Part shown: one piece after another, positions 50,833 through 60,886 of the stretch | How positions within the stretch are numbered: position 1 is the first letter of the stretch | Layout of the letters: each line of letters starts with the position of its first letter | DNA from: Sphingomonas jinjuensis | GTDB lineage: Bacteria > Pseudomonadota > Alphaproteobacteria > Sphingomonadales > Sphingomonadaceae | Length of the DNA stretch: 64,000 nt | Reading direction: 5' to 3' | NCBI RefSeq assembly: GCF_014197105.1 | Contig: NZ_JACIEV010000002.1 | Coordinates: forward strand, 248,001-312,000 | Made by a program: the position numbers and the translations under genes | Notes under the pieces: generated by a model | Told to the model about the DNA's origin: nothing | Database searches by the model: none | Seen by the model: the letters and a program-made list of their open reading frames with translations, nothing else

Positions 50833-53800
50833 ATGAAGGTGATGCCAGGGTATCGACGGGCGCGCGTCGGCGTTGCTGCGGGGGCGATCGGCGCCGGCAT
50901 GCTGGCCGCCGCCGCATCCGGTGTCGCTACGGGGCAGGATGGCCTGCCCCAGGTGCAGCCTGTCCAGGTCGATCCCACGCGACCCGATTGGGAGAACCCG
51001 GCGGTGTTCGAGCGCGGCAGGATGCCGGCTCACGCGCCCGTCTTTCCGTTCGAGAGCACCACCGCCGCGCTTGCTGGGGATCGAGCCAAATCGACCCGCT
51101 TCCTGTCGCTCGATGGCCGCTGGAAGTTCAACCTGTCGCCCGACGCCGATCGGCGGCCGATCGGGTTCGAACGCCCCGAGTACGACGTGTCGGGCTGGCA
51201 GAGCATCACGGTGCCGGCAGATTGGCAGGCGGAGGGGTTCGACCAGCCGCGCTACAACAACATCACCTACCCGTTTCGCGCCAACCGGCCGCTGATCCCG
51301 CACGCGACGAATCCGGTCGGATCATACCGGCGCGATTTCACCATCCCGGCAGGGTGGCAGGGATCGGACGTGATCCTCCACATCGGCGCCGCCGGCTCCG
51401 CCTATGACGTCTGGGTCAATGGCCAGAAGGTCGGCTATGCCGAGGATTCGAAGCTGCCGAGCGAATTCGACGTCACCCGCTTCCTGCGTCCGGGGCGCAA
51501 TAGCGTGGCGATCCAGGTGTTTCGCTGGTCGGACGGCAGCTATCTGGAGGATCAGGATTTCTGGCGCGTCTCGGGGATCGAACGCTCGGTCTATCTGATC
51601 GCCGCACCGGCGGCGCGGATCGACGACATCGTCGTGCGCGCCGGGCTGGATGCGCAATATCGCAATGGCACGCTCGACGTCGGCATGACGACGAGCGCGG
51701 CGGCCCGCGGGATGACGGTACGCGCGACGCTGTTCGACGGCACCCGTGCCGTGCTGACCCGCGACCTACCGGTGCTGGAAGGCACGCCGCAGCTGACCGC
51801 GACCGTTCCCGCGGTGAAAGCCTGGACCGCCGAGACGCCCGACCTCTACCGCCTGCTGATCGAACTGCGCGACCCCACCGGCCGCATCGTACAGGCGTCG
51901 ATGCAGCGGATCGGATTTCGCACGGTCGCGATCCGCAATGGCCTGGTCACCGTCAACGGCCGGCCAATCACGATCCGCGGCGTCAACCGCCACGAGCATG
52001 ATCCGCAGACGTTCCACGTCATCTCCGAAGCATCGATGCGGCGCGACATCGAGCTGATGAAGCGCAACAATATCAACGCGCTGCGCACGTCACACTATCC
52101 CAACGACGAACGATTGTACGACCTCGCCGACGAATACGGCCTCTACGTGATGGACGAGGCGAACATCGAGAGCCACGGCTATCTCATCAACGCGCGCCAA
52201 ACCGGGATCGATCGCAGCAAGATCGAGATCGGTTACGACCCCGCTTGGCGGGCGGCACAGGTGGCGCGGGTCGCCAACATGGTGCGGCGCGATCGCAACC
52301 ATCCCTCGATCATCTTCTGGTCGCTGGGGAATGAATCAGGCAACGGCCCCAATTTCGAAGCGGCAGCGGCGGAGGCGCGCCGGCTGGACCCGACGCGGCT
52401 GCTGTCGTTCCTGGGTTGGACGCAGCTTGAGGATCATCGCCCCAATCGCTTCGTCGACATCTATGCGCCGATGTACGACGGCATCGACAAGATGGTCGAT
52501 TACGCGCAGCACCGCGAATTCGCCCAGCCGATGATCCAGTGCGAATATGCGCACATGCAGGGCAATTCGGGCGGCAATCTGATCGATTACTGGAACGCCA
52601 TCTATGCCCATCCCGACCGCTTGCAGGGCGGGTTCATCTGGGACTGGGTCGACCAGTCGATGTATCGCTACACCAAGGATGGCCGGCGCTATTGGGGCGA
52701 CGGCAGCAGCTACGGCGCCAATCCCGGTGGCGAGATCGAGTTCGGCGATGGCCTGAACCAGCCCGACCGCACGCCCAACCCCCATCTGTTCGAGGTGCAG
52801 AAGGTCTATTCGCCGATCCAGTTCGCCGCGATCGATGCGGTCGCCGGACGGTTCGCCGTCATCAACCGGCATGATTTCCGCGACCTGTCGGGCTTCGCCT
52901 TCGACTGGAGCCTGACCGCCGACGGCGTGAGCATCGCCCATGGCCGGATTGCCATGCCGGCCGCCGCCGCCCGATCGCGCGAGGAATTCCGGCTGCCGGT
53001 CGCGGGCATTCCAAGACGGCCAGGCGTCGACTATCAGTTGATGATCCGCGCCCTGGCCCGCCCCGGGTCGGTGCCATCGGTCCCCGCCGGAGCGGTCGTT
53101 GGCTGGGAACAGTTCGCGCTGTCGTCGCCGGCCGAGCGGCTGCCCGCGCCGGCGACGGGTGCGGTGGCGGTTCGCGACAGCGGCGGCGACATCACCTTGG
53201 CCACGCCGTCCGCGACGCTGACGATCGACCGGGCGAGCGGCCAGCTGACCGCTTATCGCGTTCAGGGGCGAACGGTGCTGAGCGGGGGCACGCCCCATTT
53301 CTACCGGGCGCTGACCGACAATGACATCGGCACCGGGCCGGGCAAGACGCATGGCATCTGGGACACGATGTCGCGCCAGCGCCGCATCGAGGCTGTAGAG
53401 GTGGAGCGGCTGGGCGATCGCGGTGCCGGCATCACCGTTCGTGCGACGATGGGCGACGACGCGGTCGAATTCGTTACCCGATATCGCATGGATGCGGCGG
53501 GCGTGGTGCGGGTCGAGGGCGACTTCACCCCGCGCCGCGGCGACCTGCCCGACCCGCTGCGCATCGGATTCCTCTATGCGATGCCGCAGGCGTATCGCAC
53601 TGTCGCCTGGTATGGGCGCGGCCCCCACGAAAGCTACGCGGATCGCAAGACCGGCGCCGCGATCGGCCTGTGGCGCGGCGCGATTGCGGCGCAGAACCAT
53701 GACTATATCCGCCCTCAGGAGACCGGCAACAAGGTCGACGTCCGCTGGATGGAACTGACCGGCAGCGCGGCGCCGGGGTTGCGTGTCACCGGCGCGCAGC

Positions 53801-54087
53801 CCCTGTCGATGAACGTGCTCGCGTTCCCCTACGACGACCTGGCGCGCGCCGCACCGGGCACGCGGCGGAGCAGCGACATCGTACCGCGCGATCACGTCTC
53901 GCTGTTGGTCGACGCCGTCCAGTCCGGCGTCGGCGGCGATACGCAATGGAACGCCTCTGGCCGCCCGTTGCCGCGCTATCGCATACCGCTGGCGCCGCTG
54001 CGCTTCGCCTTCACGCTGACCCCCTTCGCGGGCGCCGGCATGCATGCCGGCGCCGCCCGGCCCGCGCAGGCGACGATCGTCCAGTGA
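50833..54087 (+). CDS. GH2 beta-galactosidase (LacZ-like), exported
   Basis: 1084-residue family GH2 enzyme with a signal peptide (MKVMPGYRRARVGVAAGA to about ATGQ). It has the full LacZ-like layout: sugar-binding N-terminal domain (SLDGRWKFNLSPDADRRPIG), immunoglobulin-like domains, a TIM barrel with acid/base Glu501 (WSLGNESGNGPNF) and nucleophile Glu571 (IQCEYAHMQGNSG), and a C-terminal Bgal_small_N domain (HFYRALTDNDIGTGPGKTHG). Export separates it from lactose-catabolic cytoplasmic LacZ and suggests action on glycan side chains. ATG 50842, with AAGGTG before it, is an alternative start. Confidence 0.95.
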   Translation: MKVMPGYRRARVGVAAGAIGAGMLAAAASGVATGQDGLPQVQPVQVDPTRPDWENPAVFERGRMPAHAPVFPFESTTAALAGDRAKSTRFLSLDGRWKFNLSPDADRRPIGFERPEYDVSGWQSITVPADWQAEGFDQPRYNNITYPFRANRPLIPHATNPVGSYRRDFTIPAGWQGSDVILHIGAAGSAYDVWVNGQKVGYAEDSKLPSEFDVTRFLRPGRNSVAIQVFRWSDGSYLEDQDFWRVSGIERSVYLIAAPAARIDDIVVRAGLDAQYRNGTLDVGMTTSAAARGMTVRATLFDGTRAVLTRDLPVLEGTPQLTATVPAVKAWTAETPDLYRLLIELRDPTGRIVQASMQRIGFRTVAIRNGLVTVNGRPITIRGVNRHEHDPQTFHVISEASMRRDIELMKRNNINALRTSHYPNDERLYDLADEYGLYVMDEANIESHGYLINARQTGIDRSKIEIGYDPAWRAAQVARVANMVRRDRNHPSIIFWSLGNESGNGPNFEAAAAEARRLDPTRLLSFLGWTQLEDHRPNRFVDIYAPMYDGIDKMVDYAQHREFAQPMIQCEYAHMQGNSGGNLIDYWNAIYAHPDRLQGGFIWDWVDQSMYRYTKDGRRYWGDGSSYGANPGGEIEFGDGLNQPDRTPNPHLFEVQKVYSPIQFAAIDAVAGRFAVINRHDFRDLSGFAFDWSLTADGVSIAHGRIAMPAAAARSREEFRLPVAGIPRRPGVDYQLMIRALARPGSVPSVPAGAVVGWEQFALSSPAERLPAPATGAVAVRDSGGDITLATPSATLTIDRASGQLTAYRVQGRTVLSGGTPHFYRALTDNDIGTGPGKTHGIWDTMSRQRRIEAVEVERLGDRGAGITVRATMGDDAVEFVTRYRMDAAGVVRVEGDFTPRRGDLPDPLRIGFLYAMPQAYRTVAWYGRGPHESYADRKTGAAIGLWRGAIAAQNHDYIRPQETGNKVDVRWMELTGSAAPGLRVTGAQPLSMNVLAFPYDDLARAAPGTRRSSDIVPRDHVSLLVDAVQSGVGGDTQWNASGRPLPRYRIPLAPLRFAFTLTPFAGAGMHAGAARPAQATIVQ

Positions 54088-54091
54088 CGGT

Positions 54092-54111
54092 GCCGGGCGT
54101 AATCGCCCGGC
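54092..54111. terminator. Hairpin between convergent GH2 and GH92 genes
   Basis: Perfect 8-bp stem GCCGGGCG/CGCCCGGC with a TAAT loop in the 30-bp gap between the two stop codons. Symmetric, so it can serve both strands; no T-run, so termination strength is uncertain. Confidence 0.6.
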
Positions 54112-54117
54112 CGATCC

Positions 54118-56313
54118 TTATCGGGCCATCGCCCAGCGGGTCGGCTTGTCCGACAGCACCAGCCGCAACTCGCCGCCCGCCACAATGTCCGCCTGACGCA
54201 GGAACGGCGTGGTGAGCGGGCGACCGTTCAGCGTCGCCGAGGCGATGTAGATCCGCTCCGGCCCCCAGTTGCGCGCGACGACGCGGAAGGGCTTGCCGCC
54301 CTGCGGCGTGATTGTGCCGAGAGGTTGATGCGGCGCGTGGAGATAGAACAGGTCGGTGGTCAGCTTGGGGAACAGGCCGAGCCGGTTGAAGACATAGTGC
54401 GAACTCATCGCGCCATTATCCTCGTCGCCGGGATAGGCGTCGGGCGTGAAGCGGCGAAATATCCGGTCCGCCCAATAGCTTGCCAGATCGGGCCGGCCGA
54501 CGTCGCTGAACAGCCAGGGGGTGGCGAAGCTCGGTTCGTTGGTGATGTCGACGAGGTTGGCGTCGAGCGCATGGCGCAGCCGTTCGACGAACCGGTCGCG
54601 TCCGCCCATCGCCTCGACCATCGCCGGCAGGTCGTGGAGCATCGTATAGGAATAGACCCAGGCAGTGCCTTCGTAGAAGCCGACGTTGTTGTACGTCTTG
54701 CCGTCCCAGCCGAGCTTCGGATCGATGTCCTGGAACCGGCCATCGGGATAACGGGGCATGATGAAACCGCGATAGCCGTCGCTTTGCGCATCGGCATTCC
54801 ACACGTTGCGCCAATTGCGCGACCGCGCCGCCAGCATCGTCGCGAGATCGCCCTGCCCCGCCGCCGCCGCCAGCTTTCCGGCGTAGAAATCGTTGAGCGC
54901 GAAGGCGGGGGTCGAAGACCCCGATTTCGCCCGCTGGTTGTCGGGTTCGGGGCTGCGATCGCCGACCGCGAACCATCCGTCGATCAGATAGCGCGGCCGG
55001 CGTTCCTCTAGCGCGTTATGCAGCAATACCGCAGCGGCGCGCGGCCAGTCGATGCCGGTCACCCCGCGGATCAGGCCTTCGCCAAGGACATTGTCGACCT
55101 CGTCCCCGCCCTGGCCGACGTGATAGTTGCGCCCGGCGATGAACGCGGTGTGCGCCGCGCCGTAGCGTTCGAACGTCCGCACGATCGAGGCGACGTTGCC
55201 GCGATAGGCGTCGGGACGCAGCAGCGTCATCAGCGGGATCGCGGTGTGATACGTGTCCCAGAGCGTGTAGTAATCGTCCCAGTGCGGCGACGCGCGATCC
55301 TGCACCGGCTGGTCGCGGGTGCGATCGCGGGGCTGGACGGCGCTGTGATAGAGCGCGGTATAGAAGCGCCGCTTGTCCGCATCGCCCACTCCGTCGATCG
55401 TCGCGCGCGACAGCTCGCGGTCCCAAGCCGCCGCCGTGTCGCGGCGGACGGCGGCGAAATCCCAGCCGGGAATATCCTCCGCCAGCAACTCGGCCGCGCG
55501 CTGCGCGCTGGTGAAGGACACCGCGACCTTCATCATGACCGGCTTGTCACCGGCGTCGAACTGCCACCAGGCGGCAAGCTGCGTGTCGGCGGGCGTCGCG
55601 GCGCTGGTCGCGCCCGGCAGGTTCTTCGCCCCGCTGCGGATGCCCCAGGCGGTGGGCTTGCGATCGAGCTGGGCGACCATCCAGATGTCCACCTCTGCCG
55701 GGTTCCAATAGGTCTTCGCCCGGACACGCGCAGCGATCCGGCCGGTGGATGGGTCAATCGCGACATCGGCGCCGGCGCTCGCCAGTTCGCCGCGGATCTT
55801 GCGCGTGACGTCGAACACCATCGTCGCCGGCGCGCCCGACGGATAGGTGAAGCGATACAGCGCGGCGAACGGCGCCGGCGTCACCTCCGCGCGGATGCCG
55901 TAGCGGGTCAGCGTCACCCCATAGGCATCCGCCGCGAGCCGCTCGTCGGCTTTGGGCGACAGGTGAGTGGCCTCGTCGAACACCGGCGCCCCGGTCTGCG
56001 GCGAAATCAGGAAGGTGCCATAGGTGGTGCGTCCGCCCGACCCCTGGGTATGCAGCTGGGCGAAGCCGCTGATCGGCGCCGCCTTGTCATAGCCGGCGTT
56101 GCTGCCGACCAGCGTCTGCGGGCTGGGATGGATCGATCCGGCGGGTCGGGTCGGACCGGGCACCGTATCGCCCTGATCGTCGTTACCCGTGCCAATCAGC
56201 GGATCGACGTAGCGTGACAGCCCCGTTTGCTGCTGGGCGGCGGTGTGACCGGCCGGCAGCAGCAATGCCGCGGCCAGCGCGAACGACCCGGAGCGACGCA
56301 GGCTGGGCTTCAC
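54118..56313 (-). CDS. GH92 family exo-alpha-mannosidase
   Basis: 731-residue exported (signal 1-25, TAAQ) glycoside hydrolase of family GH92, calcium-dependent exo-alpha-mannosidases. Typical segments are YVDPLIGTGNDDQGDTVPGP, the catalytic-domain DDYYTLWDTYHTAIPL, FYEGTAWVYSYTMLHDL and the acidic cluster PGDEDNG (Asp630, Glu631, Asp632), which holds the general-base Asp of the family. These enzymes usually trim mannose from N-glycan or yeast-mannan ends. It is divergent from the GH115 gene, across a 110-bp region rich in TGGCAAA motifs. Confidence 0.9.
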   Translation of the reverse strand: MKPSLRRSGSFALAAALLLPAGHTAAQQQTGLSRYVDPLIGTGNDDQGDTVPGPTRPAGSIHPSPQTLVGSNAGYDKAAPISGFAQLHTQGSGGRTTYGTFLISPQTGAPVFDEATHLSPKADERLAADAYGVTLTRYGIRAEVTPAPFAALYRFTYPSGAPATMVFDVTRKIRGELASAGADVAIDPSTGRIAARVRAKTYWNPAEVDIWMVAQLDRKPTAWGIRSGAKNLPGATSAATPADTQLAAWWQFDAGDKPVMMKVAVSFTSAQRAAELLAEDIPGWDFAAVRRDTAAAWDRELSRATIDGVGDADKRRFYTALYHSAVQPRDRTRDQPVQDRASPHWDDYYTLWDTYHTAIPLMTLLRPDAYRGNVASIVRTFERYGAAHTAFIAGRNYHVGQGGDEVDNVLGEGLIRGVTGIDWPRAAAVLLHNALEERRPRYLIDGWFAVGDRSPEPDNQRAKSGSSTPAFALNDFYAGKLAAAAGQGDLATMLAARSRNWRNVWNADAQSDGYRGFIMPRYPDGRFQDIDPKLGWDGKTYNNVGFYEGTAWVYSYTMLHDLPAMVEAMGGRDRFVERLRHALDANLVDITNEPSFATPWLFSDVGRPDLASYWADRIFRRFTPDAYPGDEDNGAMSSHYVFNRLGLFPKLTTDLFYLHAPHQPLGTITPQGGKPFRVVARNWGPERIYIASATLNGRPLTTPFLRQADIVAGGELRLVLSDKPTRWAMAR

Positions 56314-56332
56314 ATGTTCTCTCCCTAACGAC

Positions 56333-56402
56333 TTGCCAAAGCTCGACCGGCGTGTGGCAAAGTGGCATGACCATATGCGGCCATTTCAACGAAAGTGGCA
56401 AA
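56333..56402. promoter_or_regulatory. Repeated TGGCAAA motifs in the GH92/GH115 divergent promoter
   Basis: TTGCCAAA (56333-56340), TGGCAAAG (56355-56362), AGTGGCA (56361-56367) and AGTGGCAAA (56394-56402) include an inverted pair TTGCCA/TGGCAA and further direct copies in the 110 bp between the two divergent glycoside hydrolase genes. They may be operator sites for a shared regulator. Confidence 0.45.
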
Positions 56403-56423
56403 CCCAATCTGGAGGGGATGACG

Positions 56424-59201
56424 ATGCGCGGTGCTGTCCTGCTGATGACCGGGCTGTTGACGACCGCCGGCGTCGCCGCGGCGGCACCGTTGTCGCTCGA
56501 CCGCACCACGATCGTCGTCGACAGCCACGGCATGGCGGGGACGGAGCGGATCGCCGCCGACCTGCTCGCCGCCGATCTCGCCAGCGTCGGCGCGGCGAAG
56601 CCCGCCATCGTCGTCTCCGGGACGGACACGATCGCAGCATGCCGGGGCACCTGCATCGTGATCGGCCGCTACGACGCCCCCGCTGTCGCGGCGCTGGCGC
56701 GCGCCGGCGGTGTCGACCTGTCGATGCTGGCGGGCGCGTGGGAGCGCTATGTCCGCGCGGTCGTGCGCACCGGGAACGGCAACGTGCTGCTGATCGCAGG
56801 GTCGGACCGGCGCGGCGCCGTCTATGGCGTCACCGACCTGTCGCGCGCCATCGGCGTGTCGCCCTGGAGCTGGTGGGCCGATGTCACGCCGCGACGCCGC
56901 GCCCATGTCGATATCGACGACGCGACCATCGTCTCGCGCGCGCCGTCGGTGCGGTATCGCGGCATTTTCCTCAACGACGAGGATTGGGGGCTCCAGCCCT
57001 GGGCGGCCAAGACGTTCGACCCCGCGAAAGGCAACATCGGTCCACGCACCTACGCCCGCGTGTTCGAACTGATGTGGCGGCTGAAGGCGAACACGTTGTG
57101 GCCGGCGATGCACAGCGTCTCCACCCCCTTCTATGCCGATCCCGGCAACGCCCCGCTCGCGGACCGATACGCGATCGTCGTCGGCACCAGTCACGCCGAA
57201 CCGATGATGCGCAACAATCTGCGCGAATGGGACGAAAGCGTGCGCGGCGCGTTCGATTTCACTCGTCGGTCGCAGGCGATCGTCGATTACTGGGCGAAGC
57301 GCGTCGCGGCGACCCGCGGGCAGGAAGACATCTACACGCTCGGCCTGCGCGGGCTGCACGACGGGCCAATGCAGGGCGCGGGCTCCACCGCGGAGCGCCA
57401 GGCGATCCTCGAACGCGTCTTCGCGCAACAGCAGTCGCTCCTCGCCAGGACACTGAACCGCCCGATCTCGGATATCCCCCAGGTGTTCGTCGCCTATCAC
57501 GAATTGCAGGAAGCGTATGACGCCGGGCTGAAGGTGCCGGGTGACGTGACGCTGATGTGGACCGACGACAATTACGGCTGGCTTCGCCGCGTGACCGGGG
57601 ACGCCGAACGGCGGCGGCCCGGCGGGTCGGGCGTCTATTACCACCTGTCCTATTGGGGACGGCCGCACGACTATCTGTGGCTCGGCACCACCCACCCCGA
57701 GCTGATCCGCGAGGAGATGGGTCGCGCATGGGATAGCGACGCGCGGCGGATGTGGATCGTCAACGTCGGCGATATCAAGCCGATCGAATATCTGACGCAA
57801 TATTTCCTCGACCTGGCGTTCGACGACCGGCTGTTCGCCACCGATCCCCAAGCGCATCTGACGCGCTTCATGGCCGAACAGTTCGGCGCTGCCGATGCGG
57901 GCGAGATCGCCGACATCATGATGCGCTCCTACGATCTGGCCTGGGAGCGGAAGCCCGAGTTCATGGGGTTCGGCGAAACCGAGTGGGTCACGCCGAACCA
58001 GCCGAGCGGCTATGTCCAGGCCGATGGCGAGGAGGCCGAGGCGCGGATCGCTGCCTATCGCGACCTTGCCGCACGCGCAGAGGCGGTGGCGGCGCGAATG
58101 CCCGCGGATCGACGCGACGCCTTCTTCGAGCTCGTCCTCTATCCGGTTCGCGGCGCGGCTGGCCTCAACACGCAGATACTGTCGCTCGACCTCGCGGCGC
58201 TCCATGCCCGCCAGCGTCGCGGCGGTGCCAATGTCGACGTCGATCGCGCCCACGCCGCGCGCGCCAGGTTGGTCGCTGACACTGCCGCCTACAATGCGCT
58301 GGCGGGCGGCAAGTGGCGCGGGATGATGGACCTGGCGCCGCGCCGGCTGCCGGTGTTCGAGGAGCCGCTGTGGCCGCGCTGGTCGATCGGCACCGAGCGT
58401 GGCTGCCGCACCGCCGCCTGGGGGCAGTGGATCGGCGACGAGAATGCGCTGACCTTCACCGCCGGCCAGCCCGGCACGCGAACGGTCACCCTTTATGGCC
58501 AGCGCGCGGGCGAGGCGGCGTGGCGGATGGAGGCGGCATCGTCCGGGCTGTCGCTCGGCGCGACATCCGGCGTACTGACCGCGGCGGGCGCCTATGCCCA
58601 GCGGCTGACGGTGGCCTATGACGGGCGCGGCGCCGGCGGCACACTGACGCTGCGCTGCGACGGGGCGCCCGTGACGATCCACGTCGCGACCCAGCCGGCG
58701 ATGACCGGCGCCGGACCTGGCATCGCGGTCGAGCGCGACCGCCGCGTCACGTTGGGGGCGATGGCAACGGCGGAGCGCGGGGGGTGGCAGGCGATCGCCG
58801 GGCTTGGCAGTCTCGGCGGATCGCTGCGTGCGCCGCTCGATCTCGCCGCAGGGCAGCGCATCGCGCCGGCGCGCTGGCGCTTCGCGACGCGGACCGCGGG
58901 CGATGCCGTGGTCCGCATCGTCGGCCTGCCAACGCACCCCGTCACGTCCGACCGCGCGCTGCGGATCGCGGTACGGATCGACGATGGCGCGGCGGTGACG
59001 CTCGACCTCGCCACCCGCGGGCGCAGCGATCAATGGCGCGCGAACGTCCTCACCAACACCGCGGTCGCGACCGTGCCGCTGGCAGGATTGGCTCCCGGCG
59101 GCCACCAGATGACGATCGCGCCGCTCGACCCCGGCGTCATGATCGACCGCATCGAGGTGCAGTTCGACCGTGCGCGTCCGCTCTATGGAGCGGATCGCTA
59201 A
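56424..59201 (+). CDS. GH115 alpha-glucuronidase
   Basis: 925-residue exported (signal about 1-21, AAAAP) enzyme of family GH115, alpha-1,2-(4-O-methyl)-glucuronidases acting on xylan or arabinogalactan branches. Signature segments are RYRGIFLNDEDWGLQPWAAK, PRTYARVFELMWRLKANTLW, GTSHAEPMMRNNLREWD and VTLMWTDDNYGWLRR. A C-terminal beta-domain follows about residue 650, as in known members. ATG 56424 lies eight bases after GGAGG; ATG 56418 is an alternative. Stop is four bases from the convergent GH28-like gene's stop. Confidence 0.95.
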   Translation: MRGAVLLMTGLLTTAGVAAAAPLSLDRTTIVVDSHGMAGTERIAADLLAADLASVGAAKPAIVVSGTDTIAACRGTCIVIGRYDAPAVAALARAGGVDLSMLAGAWERYVRAVVRTGNGNVLLIAGSDRRGAVYGVTDLSRAIGVSPWSWWADVTPRRRAHVDIDDATIVSRAPSVRYRGIFLNDEDWGLQPWAAKTFDPAKGNIGPRTYARVFELMWRLKANTLWPAMHSVSTPFYADPGNAPLADRYAIVVGTSHAEPMMRNNLREWDESVRGAFDFTRRSQAIVDYWAKRVAATRGQEDIYTLGLRGLHDGPMQGAGSTAERQAILERVFAQQQSLLARTLNRPISDIPQVFVAYHELQEAYDAGLKVPGDVTLMWTDDNYGWLRRVTGDAERRRPGGSGVYYHLSYWGRPHDYLWLGTTHPELIREEMGRAWDSDARRMWIVNVGDIKPIEYLTQYFLDLAFDDRLFATDPQAHLTRFMAEQFGAADAGEIADIMMRSYDLAWERKPEFMGFGETEWVTPNQPSGYVQADGEEAEARIAAYRDLAARAEAVAARMPADRRDAFFELVLYPVRGAAGLNTQILSLDLAALHARQRRGGANVDVDRAHAARARLVADTAAYNALAGGKWRGMMDLAPRRLPVFEEPLWPRWSIGTERGCRTAAWGQWIGDENALTFTAGQPGTRTVTLYGQRAGEAAWRMEAASSGLSLGATSGVLTAAGAYAQRLTVAYDGRGAGGTLTLRCDGAPVTIHVATQPAMTGAGPGIAVERDRRVTLGAMATAERGGWQAIAGLGSLGGSLRAPLDLAAGQRIAPARWRFATRTAGDAVVRIVGLPTHPVTSDRALRIAVRIDDGAAVTLDLATRGRSDQWRANVLTNTAVATVPLAGLAPGGHQMTIAPLDPGVMIDRIEVQFDRARPLYGADR

Positions 59202-59205
59202 CGCC

Positions 59206-60792
59206 TCACCAGTCGGTCGTGATCGGGCCGGCGATCGTGCGATCCGGCCGCCCACCGACGGCGCGGGACCGGAACCCGGTCACCCGGTCGAGGTGGAAGC
59301 TGCGCCCGGCGGGCAGGCGCAGCGCGTCGGCGTCGAAGCCAGCCACGTCCTGCATCCAGAACGCCGGGCGAGCGTCTGGCGCGCGCGTCTGGATCTCGAC
59401 ATGCGATACGGCGATGTTGCGGGCGTGGCGGATGAAGAACCCCGTGGCCGGCAATGGACCGAACATGTCGGGTTCGGGATAGCCGGCCTCGTTGGCGGGC
59501 GGATCGATCGCGGCGGCTGCAGCGGAGGCGCCGCCGACCTGCTCGACGAGGACATTGGCGATGCGGATATCCTCGACCGGATGTCCGGCGATCCCGGCGA
59601 TGATCGAGGGCATCGGCGCCGCGCCCGATACGACAATATTGTCGATCGACACGCGCTTCAGCGTTCCCGGCACGATGCCGGCGGGACCGCGCAGCCGTCG
59701 ACCGAGGCGAAGGAACAGCGGCGCCGTGGTGACGTCGCGCATCGTCACGTTGCTGATCGCCACATCCTCCAGCCGGGCGCCGTCGACCGTTTCCAGCGCG
59801 ATGCCGCGGCAGGTGTCGAAGTTGCAATTGCTGATCGCGATGTTGCGGAACCCACCGTTCGATTCGGTCCCCAGCTTGATGCGGCCGTGCGTGCTCTTGG
59901 GCGCGGGCGGAAACGGTCGGAAGCTGCCGTCGAGCACCGAGCCGATCGCATAGCTGCCGCTGACGGTGCAGTCGGAGATCGTCAGATTTTCCGTCCAGCG
60001 TGGATAGCCGAGCGCGAACGACGATTTGGGGCAGATCGCATCGTCCCACGGCGCATTGACCGTGCAGCGGCTGATATGGACGTTGCGGCAGCAATCGATG
60101 TCGAGGCCGTCGCGATTGGTGTCGATCAACAGATTGTCGATCGTCATATTATCGCATCCGGTGGCGAGCAGCGCGAACCAGCCGCCCTCCAGCACGCGGA
60201 AGTCGCGCAGCGTGACGTTGCGGCACAGCTTCAGCGCGATCGCTTTGTCGCCGACGCCCGGCCGCCCGGAGATCGGCCGACCGACGTCATAGTCGTGCCC
60301 GCGCCCCAGACCCTTGCCCCAGATCAGGCCCGGCCCCTCGATCGCGATGTCCTGAAGCCCCTCGCCCCAGATCAGCGCGTTGCGCCAATGGCCGTGGCCG
60401 TGATCCTGATAGGCCGCATAGTCGGACGGCAGGTCCGGCGCATGGTCGTAGCCGCCGCTCGCCATCCCCTCGATCGGCGTATCGGCCGCGAGCAGCACCG
60501 CGCCCGCATCGAGGTGGAGCGTGATGTGGCTGCGCAACCGGATGCTGTACGATCGATAGGTGCCCGCCGGGATCCACACCGTACCGCCCCCGCGCGCCGC
60601 GGCATGGTCGATCGCACGATTGATCGCGACGCTGTCGAGCGCGCGACCGTCACCCTTCGCCCCGAAGCCGCGCACGTCGACGATCGAGCGCCCCTGCGCC
60701 AGCGCCGCCGCCAGGGGGTGGCCGATCCCCAACGCGGCAAGCGCCACCGCGCCCGACAAGACGCCCCGCCGATCCAACAACACCGCGCTCAT
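59206..60792 (-). CDS. GH28-like pectin-lyase-fold protein (polygalacturonase-like)
   Basis: 528-residue exported protein with a twin-arginine-like signal (LDRRGVLSGAVALAAL) and a right-handed parallel beta-helix. Family GH28 marks are present: TNRDGLDIDCCRNVHISRC with catalytic-type Asp, Asp250-Asp251 (WDDAICPKS) and RIKLGTESN. The opening block VRGFGAKGDGRALDSVAINR is typical of exo-polygalacturonases and related enzymes. It likely cleaves galacturonic-acid or rhamnose-linked pectic glycans; the exact activity is open. It lies 95 bp after the TonB receptor gene on the same strand, with AAAGGA seven bases before ATG 60792. Confidence 0.88.
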   Translation of the reverse strand: MSAVLLDRRGVLSGAVALAALGIGHPLAAALAQGRSIVDVRGFGAKGDGRALDSVAINRAIDHAAARGGGTVWIPAGTYRSYSIRLRSHITLHLDAGAVLLAADTPIEGMASGGYDHAPDLPSDYAAYQDHGHGHWRNALIWGEGLQDIAIEGPGLIWGKGLGRGHDYDVGRPISGRPGVGDKAIALKLCRNVTLRDFRVLEGGWFALLATGCDNMTIDNLLIDTNRDGLDIDCCRNVHISRCTVNAPWDDAICPKSSFALGYPRWTENLTISDCTVSGSYAIGSVLDGSFRPFPPAPKSTHGRIKLGTESNGGFRNIAISNCNFDTCRGIALETVDGARLEDVAISNVTMRDVTTAPLFLRLGRRLRGPAGIVPGTLKRVSIDNIVVSGAAPMPSIIAGIAGHPVEDIRIANVLVEQVGGASAAAAAIDPPANEAGYPEPDMFGPLPATGFFIRHARNIAVSHVEIQTRAPDARPAFWMQDVAGFDADALRLPAGRSFHLDRVTGFRSRAVGGRPDRTIAGPITTDW

Positions 60793-60886
60793 ATCGTCAT
60801 CCTTTGCCGGGCCGCACCGACACACAAAATGGCGGCGCCCATGACTTTCGTCGGACGCCGCCAGTCGGGGAAGAGGTAGAGGCGGA

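Noticed and set aside
56325..59255. 976-codon open frame antisense to the GH115 gene
   Set aside because: It runs through both the promoter region and the end of GH115, has no motif and no ribosome site; it is a mirror of high-GC codon use.
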